Assembly: GCF_900090045.1 (NCBI RefSeq) | Contig: NC_041779.1 | Coordinates: 1,012,501 to 1,076,500, forward strand | Direction of reading: 5' to 3' | DNA: 64,000 nucleotides | DNA from: Plasmodium malariae | Lineage: Eukaryota > Apicomplexa > Aconoidasida > Haemosporida > Plasmodiidae | Shown: piece by piece, positions 12,715 to 26,721 of the stretch | How the letters are laid out: the number at the start of each line of letters is the position of its first letter | Numbering within the stretch: the first letter of the stretch is position 1 | The notes under the pieces: generated by a model | What the model saw: only the letters and a program-made list of their open reading frames with translations | Told to the model about the DNA's origin: nothing | Database searches by the model: none | Translations under genes and position numbers: made by a program

Positions 12715-15700
12715 CGCCCTGTTTTGTTCTTCACCTAGATGTGCACATGTCCCTTAATACACACTTTTTCTTTAATTATTACTGTTCTGTAGTGGGGTTT
12801 AATGGGTCAGGTAAAAGTAATATCCTACTGGCCATCGAGTTTATATTAAGCGACATATGTGAGTACAAGCAGGTTTTTTTACATGAAGGAATAGGAAATG
12901 CTGTTAGAAGTTGTTATGTGGAAATAATTTTCGATAATTCTGAAAAATATTTTAGTATGTTTAAAGAGAATGAAATTAAAATAAAAAAAGTATTAGAAAA
13001 TATGAAATGTGAAATATACGTTAATGATAAGAATATTAGTAAGAATCAATATGTTGAGTTGTTAGAAAGTTGTGGTTTATGTATTAATAACTTATATAAT
13101 ATTATTAAGCAAGGACAAATAATAAAGTTGAGTAATATGCAAGATGAAGAAATTTTAAATTATCTAAAAAGTATTTTAGGTGCAAAAATATTTGAAGAAA
13201 AAAAAAAAGATGCTTTATCTATGTTAAAAGAATGTGATTCTAAAAAAGATACAATTGAAAAAGAATTCAATGATATGAATACAAAATTAGAGAGCCTACA
13301 AGAAGAATTTGAGAAATTTTTAGAATATAAAAAATTAGAAAAAGAAAAAGTTTATTTAGAATACTTTTTAAATGAAATAAATTACAAAAATATTTATGAA
13401 GAAACACAAATATTAAAATCAAAACTGCAACAATTAAAAGGTAAAACACAAGATGAAGATAATAATTTAAATTTAAGTAATAGTACCAAATCAGAATATA
13501 CCGAAAAGTTAAATAAAATGAAGTTAGAAATTGTGTCCTATCAAAATGAGTTAGACAAAACGGTTTCAGAAGAAATTCAAAATAAAAGAAATATTATACA
13601 TCTAGAAATCCTAATTGATGAAAAAAAAAAAGAAAAAAGCTTAAAAGAATCAAAAAATAAATGCAAAATTGAAAATATAAACCAGATTAACGAATTTATA
13701 CTCAGAGTTAATGAAAAGTTACAAAGTCTCAAAAGTGTTATCAATATAAAGGAAAGAGAAATAGAGAATAAGAACAATGAAATAAACATGGTATAATGCA
13801 TTGCACAGTCATAAATATTGAAGCGCCATCAATCTGCTTAGAGCTGCTGGCGCGTATATTACCCTTGTTTTTAAGCGATAAATTAAGGCACAACAAAGCA
13901 AAGAAAAATACAAATGTATTTCAGTTTAAACCAAAAATTTTGTATTTTTTTTTTTTCTTTTACCATCTTTTTAGCTTTTATCAAAAAATAAGATGAATAA
14001 TACGAAGGAGGGAAGTTATTCCCATAATGTGAAAAAAATCGAAAAGATGATAAATGATATCAATAAAGAATTGTCCTTTTTGGAGAAGGAGGTAACAAGG
14101 AAAAAAAGGGAGAAAAGAATTACTGATATAGAATAATTTATTACATTATTAATATTACTATAATTACTACTATTATTACTGTTATTATTTGTTTATTTGT
14201 TCATTTGTTTGTTCATTTGTTTGTTTGTTCATTTGTTTGTTTGTTCATTTGTTTGTTTGTTCATTTGTTTGTTTGTTTGTTCATTTGTTTGTTTGTTTAT
14301 TTATTTGTTTGCTTGTTTATTTGATTATTTATTTGATTTTTTTTTTTACTTTTCGGTGATCCTTTGCAGACCATAAAAAACGAAAAATATCTGCAGGAGT
14401 TCGAGGAAGAGTCCAAGCTTTTAAAGGAGAATATTGAGGGGAATAAATCATTGTCAGAAAAATATGTGGATGAAATAAATGAACTCAACAATGTAAAAGA
14501 TATAATTGTATATATGTACTATGTATAAGTGTGCACATATACATACGTACAGAAAGACAGATATAAATACATATATATATATATATACGTTAAGACATGT
14601 GTACATATAATTCAAAAAACGTGCAACTGTAGGAAAGCATCTCCGCTTTTACGCACGTATTTTATTATTTTTTTTTTCTCTCCCATTTATACTTGCTCAT
14701 AGAAATCAGAACGTTGTGTGGAACAAAAAAGGCAATGTCAACAGAAAATATCACAAGGGACTGCAAATTTAAATAACATAAAAAGTCAAATGATTGAAGT
14801 AAATGGTAAGCGAACTCACAGAATGAAATGCGTTCAATATAATTTAAATTAATTTTTGCTCACACGTATGTACATATATATAAGAATATATATTTATATA
14901 CATATATGTGCTATACGTATACATGCAAAATCCATTTTGTGCCGTACATTTCAGAAAAATATGAAGAGATGATAAAAAGTTCTAATAAAGAAATTGTCAA
15001 AATGGTTGATCTTATCTTACAAGATGGAAATATAAATAAGGAAAATATTTTAGGATTCTTAATAGACAATATAAATGTTATAAATTTAAAACTATGGATT
15101 ATATAAGATGCACTATGTCTTGAGCTGTTTGAAGTTTTCATGTTGTTAAGCTGCATGTATTCTCATACGTGCACACATACGTACATAAATAGATAGATAC
15201 ATACATATTTACAATCTTGAGTTCATACACACATTTACTCGTACGTGCATTTATTAATTCCATAGGTAGACAACACGTATGTCAAGGCTGTGGATACCGT
15301 TTTGGAAAATCATTATTTCACGCTAATTGTAGAGGATATGAAAACAGCAAAAAAAATAGTTGAGTTTATAGAAAAGAAAAGAGATGAAAAAAAAAATAAA
15401 GAATTTGACTTCAAAGATTTTTTTTTCGGAAAATTAACTATAGTACCTTTATTGAACATAAAAAAATATAGTGAGTTTACTTATCCAAATGATAAGAACA
15501 TTATTCCGTTGATAAATTGTGTAAATTATAATAGCAAAATATATGAATTTTTAAAAAATATTTTATTTAAAACTGTTATTGTAAAATCGTTGGAATCGTG
15601 TCAGAATTATTTAGAAGACAGTTACAACTGCGTGAACATTGAGGGAGACTACGTAAGGCAAATATGCGCACGATAAAGGAAAAAAAGGAAAAAAAAGGAA

Positions 15701-17252
15701 AAAAAGGAAAAAAAAGAAAAAAAAGGAAAGTAAAATATTACACAGTATATTATATGCTTAGCTGTTCTTTATGCGTATACGTATACACATTTTCGCCATA
15801 TTTTTGAACACTCATTTTTCCCTCTTGTTATAAATTTGCTATTTTATTTATTTCCATTTACACATGGGTTCGTGTGTGCATGAGGATGTACACCTATATG
15901 TACATACATATGTTCATATATATATGTTTATATGTTTTTAATTTTTCGTGTACGTTCACCCTTGCGCAGCTAAGCAATCATGGTTTCATGAATGGCGGGT
16001 ACAACAAAAAAAAATATGGCATTTACACAATATACAACAAGTTGAAAGAATTGAAGGAAGAAGAAAAAAAAGAGAAAAGTACTATTGAAGAGTTAACAAA
16101 GAAAATTGAAAAAATAGAGGATGAATTAATAGATATTTATGATAAGAAATCAACTATGTTAGCTCAAAAAAATGGTTGTGTAACAACCCTTAACTCAATT
16201 ACAAATAACATACATGCGAATGATGAAAACATTAGAACGACCAATGAAAAAATAAAGTATTTAAAAGAAAAAAAAGAAAACCTTGAAGAGTATAAAGATA
16301 AATTAAAAATACAAATATTACAGTTACGAAGTAATAATATAAACCCAGATGAATCGCACAATGGGGTAGATGATATTAATTCCTTAAATGATGAGGTCAA
16401 AAAATTAAAAGAAGAGCTAAACAAAATTAGAAATGAGTACGATGATTTTAAAAATAAGTTGGAATTGCTCTATCAGAAGAGAAATGAGGTAATCACAGTT
16501 TTTTTTTTTTTTTTTTTATTTCTAATAATAATGTGATTAAAATTATTGTAATCCTTTATATTGTTTAATTCGCCAAACCAGATGTTCTTTTCAAAACTTT
16601 CCAATTTTGTTCTACTTGTTCCATTTATGTTAATGTTTTGCTTACCATTTTTTGTGTCCTATTTTATTTTCATTTTGTTTGGCGTATTTTACCCATATTT
16701 GGCATGCAGAATGATTCGAACATATACATGGAGGAGTACGAAGATGTAGACATAGATGAATACAACAAAGAACTGAAGGATAAAAAATATTACATCGAAA
16801 AGGCAAGTTACAAATAGTAGCAAACATTTTACAAAGAGGGAAAGGGAGGTTTATGTCATATATTACGCTTTTATTTTACATGTATTATATGTAAGAATTT
16901 GTATAATAATAATAAAAATAATTTGTTTTTTTGTTTTTAGATTGAAAAGGAGAAGATACACTATGAGCAAAAAATAAAACAAATCAAGGTAACATAAAAA
17001 AAAGAAAAAAAAAAAAGGCAATAAATAGTTATAAACAATATAATTATATATTTTTTTGTTTCATTCGCCATTCTTCACTCATTGTAGAAAGAAATGGAAA
17101 GCGTTAAGTCCAACATAGATAAAATTTTAATAAATGAAAAGAAGCATAAAAAAAAAATATTAGATCTTTGTCATCAGATGAATCAAATAAATGAAGAACT
17201 TAGAATTTTAGAGTAAAAATTATACACACTCCATGCTTACAAATGCGCACGC

Positions 17253-17321
<69 letters not shown>

Positions 17322-19688
17322 TACATACACACAAAAACATATAATGTATATGTTACGTCAATATGTATGTATTATATTAAACGCAATGTTGTACAATGCT
17401 TTTTTCTTCATTTCGTTATATGTAAAAACTTTGTAGAGGAAACGAGGAAAATATAAGAAAAAAAAAAATTCTTTTACCACAAGGAATAAAGGAATTCGAA
17501 GAATACACAAATTATGATAAGCAGGAGTTGTGTTCAAAACTTAAATCAATTACATTCGTAAAAAAAGAAATTATATGAAATGAAAAATGTGCGTGTTTTC
17601 ATATGTGTATATGCATTCTTTACTCCTTCAAACATACTTCGTTGTATTTGCGTACTTATAACAACAGTAACAACATTAAATATAACAATGACAACACTGC
17701 AGGAACTGAAAAAATATTCAAACGTAAATGAAAAGGCCGGAGATCGATTAAATATGATGATGAGTATACTTTTTTTTTTTTTTTATTTATTAATTTATTT
17801 ATTTTTTTAAATGAAAGAAAATTTCCAAGCATATTGCGCTGTAGCTAATTTAGCTCTCCAGTTACCATACATTCCTTATTTTGTTTAATTTTTTTTAAGG
17901 CGATTTTAATGAACTAAAAAAAAGAAATGAAGAAATAAACACGTCTTATAAGAATATTAAGGAGATGATACAAGTATAATTTCTTTTTACTTGAAGTTAC
18001 TACATTTTACTATGCAGAAATAGTTTTATTTTGATACACTTAATTTACCATTTTTTTTTTTTTTTTTATCTCATTTTTTTTATTGGCGTTTTATACGTTT
18101 TATAAATTTTTCAGCACATTGGAAAAAAAAAGGATGAAGCGTTAGAGGCTACCTACATAAAAATAAATAAATATTTTTCCGAATATTTCTCGCTACTTTT
18201 TAAAAACAGAAAAGCTAGTTTGGTAAGTTCTAAAAAGGATTACTTTCTACTTGCACATTTTAAATATAACGATTAGGCTTATAGTGCATATAAATTGTAA
18301 ATAATGTTCCTTGTTAGGTGTTAAAGAAAATGAGCGAAAAGGAGTACCACGACAAATTAAAGGAAATGAGTGAAAAAAAGATAAGGAAAAAAGCGATCGA
18401 TGACGAAGGTACGCAAAAGTGCAGGGGAGAAGTTGCACACACATATGTACGTGCACATGTATATAATTAAACATATAACTACATATACATATATACACGC
18501 ATGCACCGAAAAAATGACTAAGTGGTAAAAAGGTACAAAATATTATTTACCTTTATAGTGTATGTTGATAAAATTACGGGAATTTCTATAAATATCACCT
18601 CAAATGAAGATGAGAAAATGCATTATACAATTCAAGAATTGTCAGGTAATAAAATTGAAAGGGTGATACATATATATCATGGACATGTTAATGCTTTAAA
18701 TAAATAAAAGGACAAATAGTAATTCGCTCTGTTATATTGTATATTATCCAAATATATGTTCGATTTATTTTACTTCTTTTTATTTCACTTACTATATTTT
18801 TTTTTTTTTTAGGGGGGGAAAGAAGCATTGTTGCTATTTGTCTGTTTTTGTGTCTAAATAAAATTGATAATTTTTCATTTTTCTTTTTTGATGAAATTGA
18901 TGCCGCACTGGATACAGTACACAGGGATAATCTCTCATTGCTGTATGAACAAAATAAAAAAATTGTGCCTCAAAAATAATTTATTTTAATATATTATATT
19001 TCAGAATATTATACGTCAAAGTATTACACTTGAAAAAAAAAAAAAAAAACTACATTTAAAGTGGTGCAGCTGAATTTTTTTATTTCATTTTATTTTTATA
19101 CAGACTTAAGGAACTAGCTCGAAGAGGAACACAATTCATAATTACAACATTTAGGTAAAACGAAATAAAATAATAGGCGTAAAAAAAAAAAGAAATAAAA
19201 AAAAATGTGCAAAATGAACGTACACAATAAACAAGATGAACGTGCGCCAATGTGTTTACGACTCATACATAATTCTGTTTTTCATTTTTTTGAAATAAAG
19301 AAAAGAATTGTTGGAATACTGCGAAAACATGTACATAGTCAAAATTATAGATAGAGAAAGCTATATTTCCAAAGGGACCAAAAAGGAGGCATACGAAATA
19401 ATTAGCATTGTAAGAATATAACGAATATAAAAAAGCTTCAAAAAACGAAAAACGAAAAACAAAAAACGAAAAACAAAAAATAAAAAATAAAAAATAAAAA
19501 AATTGAATGTTTTCACTAGGTTTTATTTACTCATTTTTGAAGGACTGAAAAAAAAATTGTGTGCGCAAAATTAAAAAAAAATGAATCATTATTTAATACT
19601 TCATACAATATTTCTTTTTTTTCTTTTTTTATTTTTTTGATTTATATAAACTTACTTTTAGGAAGAAAAAAATGCCTTAGAAAATTAG
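12377..19688 (+). CDS. SMC3: Structural maintenance of chromosomes protein 3 (cohesin ATPase), 21 exons
   Basis: SMC3 pairs with SMC1 and a kleisin to form cohesin, which holds sister chromatids together in the nucleus. Exons inferred: 12377-12464, 12793-13790, 13975-14091, 14370-14492, 14703-14805, 14955-15076, 15266-15652, 15970-16488, 16710-16802, 16941-16988, 17088-17212, 17437-17557, 17703-17763, 17900-17973, 18115-18222, 18318-18408, 18559-18645, 18813-18942, 19104-19154, 19301-19409 and 19662-19688. They sum to 3582 nt (1193 aa) with every phase matching. Exon 1 reads MHIKQIKLKGFRTYKNEITI. Walker A (VGFNGSGKSN) spans the exon 1/2 junction. Coiled coils flank a hinge near ILGFLIDNINV/DNTYVKAVDT (exons 6-7). 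The ABC signature LSGGERS spans exons 17/18, followed by Walker B FFFFDEIDAALD and TQFIITTFR. Intron 9 begins with GC (AAG|GCAAGT at 16803) because no in-frame GT donor exists there. Several introns carry (TA)n, poly-T or GTTTGTTT repeats. Confidence 0.95.
17255..17316. repeat. (TA)n microsatellite inside SMC3 intron 11
   Basis: About 30 uninterrupted TA units lie in the intron between exons 11 and 12 of SMC3. A (TTTG)n/GTTCATTTGTTTGTTTG array similarly fills intron 3 (about 14190-14330), and a shorter TA run lies in intron 1 (12679-12711). Confidence 0.95.
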
Positions 19689-20225
19689 AACAATTTTATC
19701 TGTGAAGAAAAAATGTTTTTTCTTTTTTCATTATATCATATTGTACTATACCTTATACAATATTTCATGTGTTTTTTGTTTTTTTTTTTTTTTTTCATTT
19801 AAAAGTGTATCAAGTTATTTAAAAAAAAAAAAAAAAAACATACATATATAAATATATATAATATATGTATTTTATGCATATATATGCGTATGGGCCTGTA
19901 GCATGTAGTAGTATTAGAAGGCATTTATTTTATTGACTTCATTTTATCACCATTGTGCGTGGGTGTTATATCATACTATATGGTATTATTATTTTATCTT
20001 TATGTTTCATTTTTTTAATTTTATTTCTTGTATGAATATTTAAAAAAACGCTTCTCTACGAGTAATAACACCTTAAGTTATTTTCACAAAAGTAAAAAAG
20101 TACATAAAGGTCTCCTAACATAAGGGAAAAAAGTACAAAAGTACGAAAGTACAAAATATCTTCGGAGTAGAAGGAGAAAACATAATATTGTCTCCCATTT
20201 TGAGTTCAAACAAGTGAATAAAAAC
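19689..20225. other. Intergenic: SMC3 to ubiquitin hydrolase
   Basis: About 540 bases with poly-T, poly-A and TATA-type tracts between two same-strand genes. No coding-like frame is seen. Confidence 0.6.
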
Positions 20226-23200
20226 ATGGCTGATATTAAAAACGTTATATCCTCAATTTCAAGCAGTTTAAATGAACCAACGAAAGAAGACATTATATAT
20301 TTGGGGGAATGTAGCGTAACGTAATTGCCATGAAAATGAAAAAATAAAATAAAACATATATACATGTACATATATGTATTATATATATATATTTTTATTT
20401 ATACCAATATACGTACATTTGCTCATATGTGTATATAGAGGGTGACCCATTTGTTATTGTGTGAATATGATGTGAGTATGTTGGGAGAACGAACAAATGA
20501 GAATAAAAGCAAAGTTGATAATTTTTTTTTCTCAAACTTAAAAGCATAATTATTTAAAAAGGAGCTTTTCTTAAGAGTTTTTTTTTTTTTTTTTTTTTTT
20601 TATCTAACATACTGTTGTGTTGTATATAGTATATTTCATTTGACACTTTTATCAACGTATCGAAATTGAGTAGTGAAATTTGCACCGATTTGTAAATTAT
20701 TCGTAAGTGCATATATGTATGCATACACATACATGTATACATATATATACGTGATTAGCTACAAGTATACCATTTCTGCTTTTCTCACTTCCATGTTTTG
20801 TAGAGGGCACAAGGACATCTTCGATGAGGGGGTATTTATCGATTTGCTGTCGTTCGAAAGCTTCAGTTTGAAGTGCTTGAAATATAATTACAACCGATTA
20901 AATCCAGCAAGTGTTAGTAAAAAACATAGGTTTTATTTAAATATAAAAAAAAAGAAAAAGCTACTAGAGAACATAGAAGAAAAGAGTGATATAACAAATT
21001 TGAATCTAAACGCGAAAGGAGGTTTTAACGAGAAAAAGGTCTATGAATATGAGTGGAATTATTCTATTTATGATTTTGAAACGGGTATATATATAAAATT
21101 AGAACAACTAGATGAAAATACTAGAAAAATATGTAACAGTATAATAAATCACAAAAATGAATTGAAAAAAGAAAGTATAAACAAATGGGTTAATGAAATT
21201 AAGGAGAGTAAATATGCAAAAGATTTGATACAACTACCTAACATTAGAATAAAGAATGAGCATATAGCTTGTGCAGTTTGTAAGTCTACAAAAAATATTT
21301 GGTTAAATTTATCAGATGGGTATATCGGTTGTGGTAGAAAAATTTATAATTATGGAGGTGGTTGTTTAAATAATGAGGAGGGAGCATCCTTAAAACATTA
21401 TTATGAAAGTGGTAAGAAATATCCTCTAGTTGTTAAGTTAGGTACTATAACAAAAGAAGGAGAAGCAGATGTTTTTTCTTATGCAGATGATGAAAATGAT
21501 AGTGTAATAGATCCATATATTGCCGTACATTTAAAAAATTTAGGTATAAATATTATGAATTTAGAAAAAACAGAAATTACTACTTTAGAAAAAGAAATAC
21601 AAGAAAATCAAAACATTAACTTTTCATCCATACTAGATAAAGATATACAGACAGTATGTGAACAAGGAAAAGTTGGTTTCATCAATTTAGGTAATACCTG
21701 CTATATGAATAGTGCATTACAAGTTTTGTTATCAATTAAAGATATTAGTTATAGGTATTACAACAATATGTATGATTTTTTACTTAGTTTAGATTTTAAA
21801 AAAAAAACACATGAAGATATGTTTTTACAGTACTCCAAGTTGTGTTATATGATATATCAACCAGATGATTATATTAAAAAAAAAAAAAATTATATTAAAA
21901 AATTTAAAGAAGAATGTGTAGATAGAAATATACAAGTAAATTATGATAGTGACATAGATGATGAAAATTGTGTAAGCATTAATCCGTCCATGTTTAGAAA
22001 TTGCCTTAATCAAAAAAGTAACTCCTTTAGTAATAACAATCAACAAGACATATATGAATATTTGTCCTTCCTTATAAATGAACTAATTGATAATGAAAAT
22101 AATATATTCGATAGAACATTAAAAAGTAATAACAATAAGCGGAAATTGGAGAATGGGGATAACGCAGAATACGGTCAGTATAACCAAGAGGGGGAGGCGA
22201 ATAAAAGCGAAAAAATGATGGAAAGTACTGCTACTTCCACCATTATTACTGGTTCCCCAAAAGCGGAAAGGGAAAAGTCCATATTTAACTACTTTACCTT
22301 CGAAATAGAACAGACAATAGTGAGTAACGAAGAAAATAAAAGTGTGAGCTCCTTTCAAAATATTATATTATCTCTGGACATTCCGCTAGACAGTATTATA
22401 TTAAAAAAAAATGAACAGGAGGAATTAACAAATGTTAAAATTTCTTTATTAGATTGCTTAAAAAATTATATTAAAAAAGATCATATAGATGAATACTATT
22501 GTGAAAAGGAGAAAACAAAAGTTTCCGCTCATAGAGTTATGAAATTCAAATCATTCCCTCCTTATCTTTTCATTCATCTCAAACGTTTTTATGCTGATGA
22601 AAACTGGTGCGCTAAAAAAATTAACATACCCGTGGAAACGGACGAATATATTAATCTTGAGTTTATGAGGTCTGAAAACGGTGCTCACTCGGGTAATGAT
22701 GGCGATCATAACAACGATAACAATAATGTTAATAATGGTGTTAACAATGACAGTCGTTCAAGGGGCATTCCAAACAGTGCAAACAACAACAATCGAAATT
22801 CCGAGAGTAATATTTTAGAACAGTATAAAGAGCTTGTTGAATCATTATTAGATTTTGGTTTTGAAAAAGACAAAGTAATTGAAGCCATTAAAAAAGTTAA
22901 AGTAAAAAATGTAAACAATTGCATATCATATATTTATGGAGAAGATTCAGTAGAGTTAGACCTTGAAGCAAATGACAATAAAACAGAAATTTATACGAAT
23001 AATTTGGATTCTATTATTAGTATGGGAATAAAAAAAGAAGTGGCCATGGCTTCTCTTTTGATAAATAAAAATGACCTACAGAAATCCATTGATTATATTT
23101 TTTCAAACATGGATCTCCTCACTGACAGCAAATGCGACTTGATTATAAGTAGCAACAAGTGCGACGATGGATTGGGTAAAAAACAGGGGAGGGACAGAGA

Positions 23201-23830
23201 GACTAACACACATATATATATACACACATATATATATAGGTGCATGCATGTACATTGAAGATTATTTATTTTTATGTGCAATGCTTTTAAAAGTGTAAAT
23301 TGATAAATTGGGAGAGATGCTAAAAAAGAAAAATTATACCAAAAATGTTGGCCAAGGAGTATGCACGAATAAATGTATGTATATACATATATACGAACAT
23401 ACGTCTATGTATGCATATATATATATATATATGTAAATATGCATTTGCATGTTTTTCTTTACAGCTAATTATGAATTAGTAGCGTCCATCGTACACATAG
23501 GGAACAATGCAAATTCAGGGCACTACATATGCTACATAAAGGACAATTCTCAGTAAGAACTCGGAATGAAAAAAAAAAAAAAAAAAATGCACATTTTAAC
23601 CGTTAAGCTAGCACTGTTGCCGTTTATGCATGAATAATTACACTTAAATGTTCACACAAATGTATTAATGTATGGATGTATTTATTTATTTATTTATCTA
23701 TCCATATATATATATGTTTTTTTTTCTTTCCCATTTAAGGTGGTACGTGTGCAACGACAATAAGATTGGTCTATGTGGTGCAAATTTGGGCAAGGATGTG
23801 GCATATATTCACTTATACAAAAGAGTCTAA
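20226..23830 (+). CDS. Ubiquitin carboxyl-terminal hydrolase, USP5/isopeptidase T type
   Basis: A cysteine protease that cleaves ubiquitin chains; the USP5 type recycles unanchored polyubiquitin. In order: an N-terminal region, a zf-UBP finger (CAVCKSTKNIWLNLSDGYIG...CGRKIYNYGGGCLN, about 21268-21420), the catalytic Cys box GFINLGNTCYMNSALQVLLS (about 21677), two UBA domains (about 22815-22940 and 23000-23110) inserted before the His box, and SGHYICYIK in the penultimate exon. The C-terminal exons are 23465-23552 and 23740-23830 and join in phase after 23175. The 5' end is less certain. The best model is 20226-20315 (starts MADIKNVISSISSSLNEPTK), 20439-20475, then 20806-23175, about 891 aa. 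The long frame from 20673 overruns into upstream intron and is not the true start. A low-complexity insert near 22680-22800 (Asn/Asp-rich) lies between the catalytic half and the UBAs. Confidence 0.88.
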
Positions 23831-24211
23831 ACATTTGTACCTATGTAATAACGCTGTTCACATTTTTCTTTTCAACATGTTCATTTGTGCATATACCTTT
23901 TATTTATTAATTTACATCACACGGGTTTCTGCATATATGTATATATATATATACACGTGTGTATATGTGTGCATTAATGCATATACACTTTTTGAGAAGG
24001 TTGTGCCAACTTTAAATGTTACAAAAAAAAATAAAAAAGAATAAAAAAAGCAAATACAATGCAATGCATTTCAATGAAATAAAAAGAATTATGTAAGACC
24101 TACAACATTAAAATTTGCGAAAACGATTTCCAGGAAGAAAATTTTCCTTAGAAAAAAAAAAAAAAAATTAATTTTTAAATAGACAATTTTTTGCATGTAC
24201 AAAATAATTAT
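23831..24211. other. Convergent 3' intergenic
   Basis: The ubiquitin hydrolase (+) and uL10 (-) end toward each other across 380 bases of AT-rich sequence with poly-A runs. No gene and no recognisable terminator is seen. Confidence 0.6.
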
Positions 24212-25063
24212 TTATTCTTTTTTTTGCGAATGTAAATAAATTCCTTTTGCTATGGATGAAGGAATTTGCATAATCGAGCTAGGTATGCTTGTAATTATTT
24301 TATTGATTTTATTTATAATATGACCAAAATATACATTATATGATTTCAAGTTTATTAAATCTTCTGTTTCCTTTTTATTTAAAACTGTATTTTCATATAC
24401 TGCCACTTTTATAACGTTATTCAGTTTATATTCTTTATATAAGGAGCAAAACATTTTATTTCGATAGAGGGAGAAAGATATGTAATTTTCATCCATAATA
24501 AACAAATATACATTGCTTTCTTTTAAAAATGGAGTAACAGCTTCAAAGGGGGTATTTTTAACAGCCAGTTTCATTAACGTGTTTTTAACCATATGTATTC
24601 GTACATGTGGTCTTGGCATATTTATTAGTAAGTCCATTCTTAAATTTGGAGTTAACTTAAAACTGTTTAATTGAATTAATAATTTTGTTACTTTCAAAAT
24701 TCTTTTAACTTTTCTAACAATTTCTTCCTTTCCTTCTCTCGTATTTCTGTATCCACTACATTTTCTGCTTTTTAAGGAAAATTTTCTATTAAAATAACTT
24801 ATCTTTTTTTTTCTTTTTTCCTCCCCTATATAGCTATTGTTTGTAAATATTTTTTTTTTCAAGAAACATGTAATAATATTCTGTCTCGTTAATAATTTTC
24901 CATTTTTTTTTACTAACGTTGCAGATATAAATGGCGTCTTTCCTTCAAATGTGTTAGTATATTTAAAGTTTTTTTCTGAATGGTTAGGAACATTTGTTCG
25001 ATAAATAAAATATAATAACAATGAAAAAGATAAATATTTAATATTTATCCTTCTGATATACAT
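24212..25063 (-). CDS. Bacterial-type ribosomal protein uL10, probably apicoplast-targeted
   Basis: Stalk-base protein of an organellar 70S ribosome, which anchors bL12 and contacts translation factors. The 283-aa single exon is longer than bacterial L10 (~165 aa) because of a ~110-residue N-terminal extension. That extension starts with a hydrophobic segment (YLSFSLLLYFIY, residues 10-21) followed by a Lys/Arg/Asn-rich stretch, which fits a signal peptide plus plastid transit peptide. The mature part shows the uL10 pattern: VRKVKRILKVTKLLIQLNSF, then MPRPHVRIHMVKNTLMKLAV (the conserved K-NTL element), then a short variable C-terminus ending in KKE. A cytosolic P0 can be excluded because the acidic P-protein tail is missing. 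Apicoplast rather than mitochondrion is inferred from the hydrophobic leader. Confidence 0.8.
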   Translation of the reverse strand: MYIRRINIKYLSFSLLLYFIYRTNVPNHSEKNFKYTNTFEGKTPFISATLVKKNGKLLTRQNIITCFLKKKIFTNNSYIGEEKRKKKISYFNRKFSLKSRKCSGYRNTREGKEEIVRKVKRILKVTKLLIQLNSFKLTPNLRMDLLINMPRPHVRIHMVKNTLMKLAVKNTPFEAVTPFLKESNVYLFIMDENYISFSLYRNKMFCSLYKEYKLNNVIKVAVYENTVLNKKETEDLINLKSYNVYFGHIINKINKIITSIPSSIMQIPSSIAKGIYLHSQKKE

Positions 25064-26619
25064 TATATATTATACATGTATGTGGGGGCAACCTCTAGTT
25101 TAAACAAAATACCCTGTTATGAAAAATGCATTTTTCATGGTTCAGGCATCATAATATTTTTGTAACATAATCACTAACACATCCTTTATAGTGTATGGTA
25201 TTATTTAACCATTCAGACAATATTGTTCATAAAATGTAAATAATATCCTATGTTTAGTACAGTTAATTTTTGTATTTACGTTTGCAGTGTTTTAGTTGTA
25301 TAATATCCCCATATATTACAAAATTGAGTAGCTTGCATTTTTTTTATTTTCCGCGTTTGTTTTATTTTACTATATAATTTTTTACTTTATTCTGTTTTAC
25401 TTTATTATATTCTATTTCCTTTATTTTTTAGCATATTTCATTTTTTTTTCTTTTACTTTTTGTAAAAGTAAATAATTTCTTAGAAATAATTGCTAAGGAA
25501 CAAATTAGAAAAATATTAACATAATTTTGGTGAGTTATTCTTTATTAAGCGCACGAATGGGAACTTAATAGATAGGAGTATATGCATATATAAATATAGC
25601 AGGTGTTTATTATACACATTGTTTTATTTAGTTTTATTATGTTTTGTTATGTTTTTTTATGTTTTGATATGTTTTTTTATGTTCTGTTTACTTTTGTGTG
25701 TGCACTGCACCACAAGTTTTAAGCTCGTAAATGTTTCTTTTTTGCATATTATACATACATGAGTAGGTACATAAAAAAGTATACTCATATAGTATATTTG
25801 CTTCTTTCGAATAGGTAACAATTATTAGGACCTTTTAAAAACAGCTAGAAAAAAAAAAAAAAAATACTATTATATAAAATGGTTGCATTTACTAAAGTAA
25901 AAAATAATTTACAGTGTATCTGTAATTTACCTAATATATTTTTTTTTTTATTAAAAAAGATACATCATCTTCTTTATAAATTGTATGAACAAGTATACAT
26001 TGTACATAAAATATGACAAATGCATGCATTTTTGTAAAAAAAAGTAAGTTCTTAGCAAAACATAAATTTCAAATTTTGGAATAAGATTTATTATTCCAAA
26101 AAATTAATCTTAAATTAAAACATATATTTATATGTGTATAATTAGTTTAACATATATATCACATACTGTATTTTTTTATAAAAAGCAACATTAAAGATAG
26201 AGAAAAAAAAAAAACCTATTAAATTTATATACAACACGCACGTACATAATACTTCTGAGAAAAAAAAAAAAATTCATGCTGCGTAAGTTTTTTGGAAAAT
26301 TAAAATAACATACATGATATTCTATACGTTGAAATTGTGTTATATGTAGTATGCGTTTTTGTGAATACATAATATGTACGAACATACAAATACATATATA
26401 TATATATATATATATATGTACATACGTATAATATACGCTTGTATATGTACGTTTGTGCATGTGATCACCTGTGTGACATTCCTCTAACAGTATTTTAATT
26501 GCAATATTATAAGTATATACCTGAACAGTACAGGTAAAAAGGTTCAACATTAAATTTTACGTATATTACACACTCATTCTAGGGAAAAAATAGTTATTAG
26601 TAGCTCAAATTGGTGTGCA

Positions 26620-26656
<37 letters not shown>

Positions 26657-26721
26657 ATGTAAAACGGAAAAAAAAAGAAGAAACGAAGGAAGAAAAGAGA
26701 AGAAAGAAGAGAAAAAAAAAA
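25064..26721. other. Divergent promoter region between uL10 and LOG-family gene
   Basis: About 1.66 kb separates the 5' ends of two divergently transcribed genes and so contains both promoters. It holds ATGTTTTGTTATG-type repeats (about 25630-25690), TA-rich microsatellites and long poly-A/poly-T. A purine-only tract (about 26619-26720) runs directly into the LOG start codon. No coding-like frame is seen. Confidence 0.55.

Noticed and set aside
14904..15106. Separate small ORFs within 12.4-19.7 kb as individual genes
   Set aside because: All phase together as exons of one SMC3 gene, with hinge and ABC motifs in the correct order.
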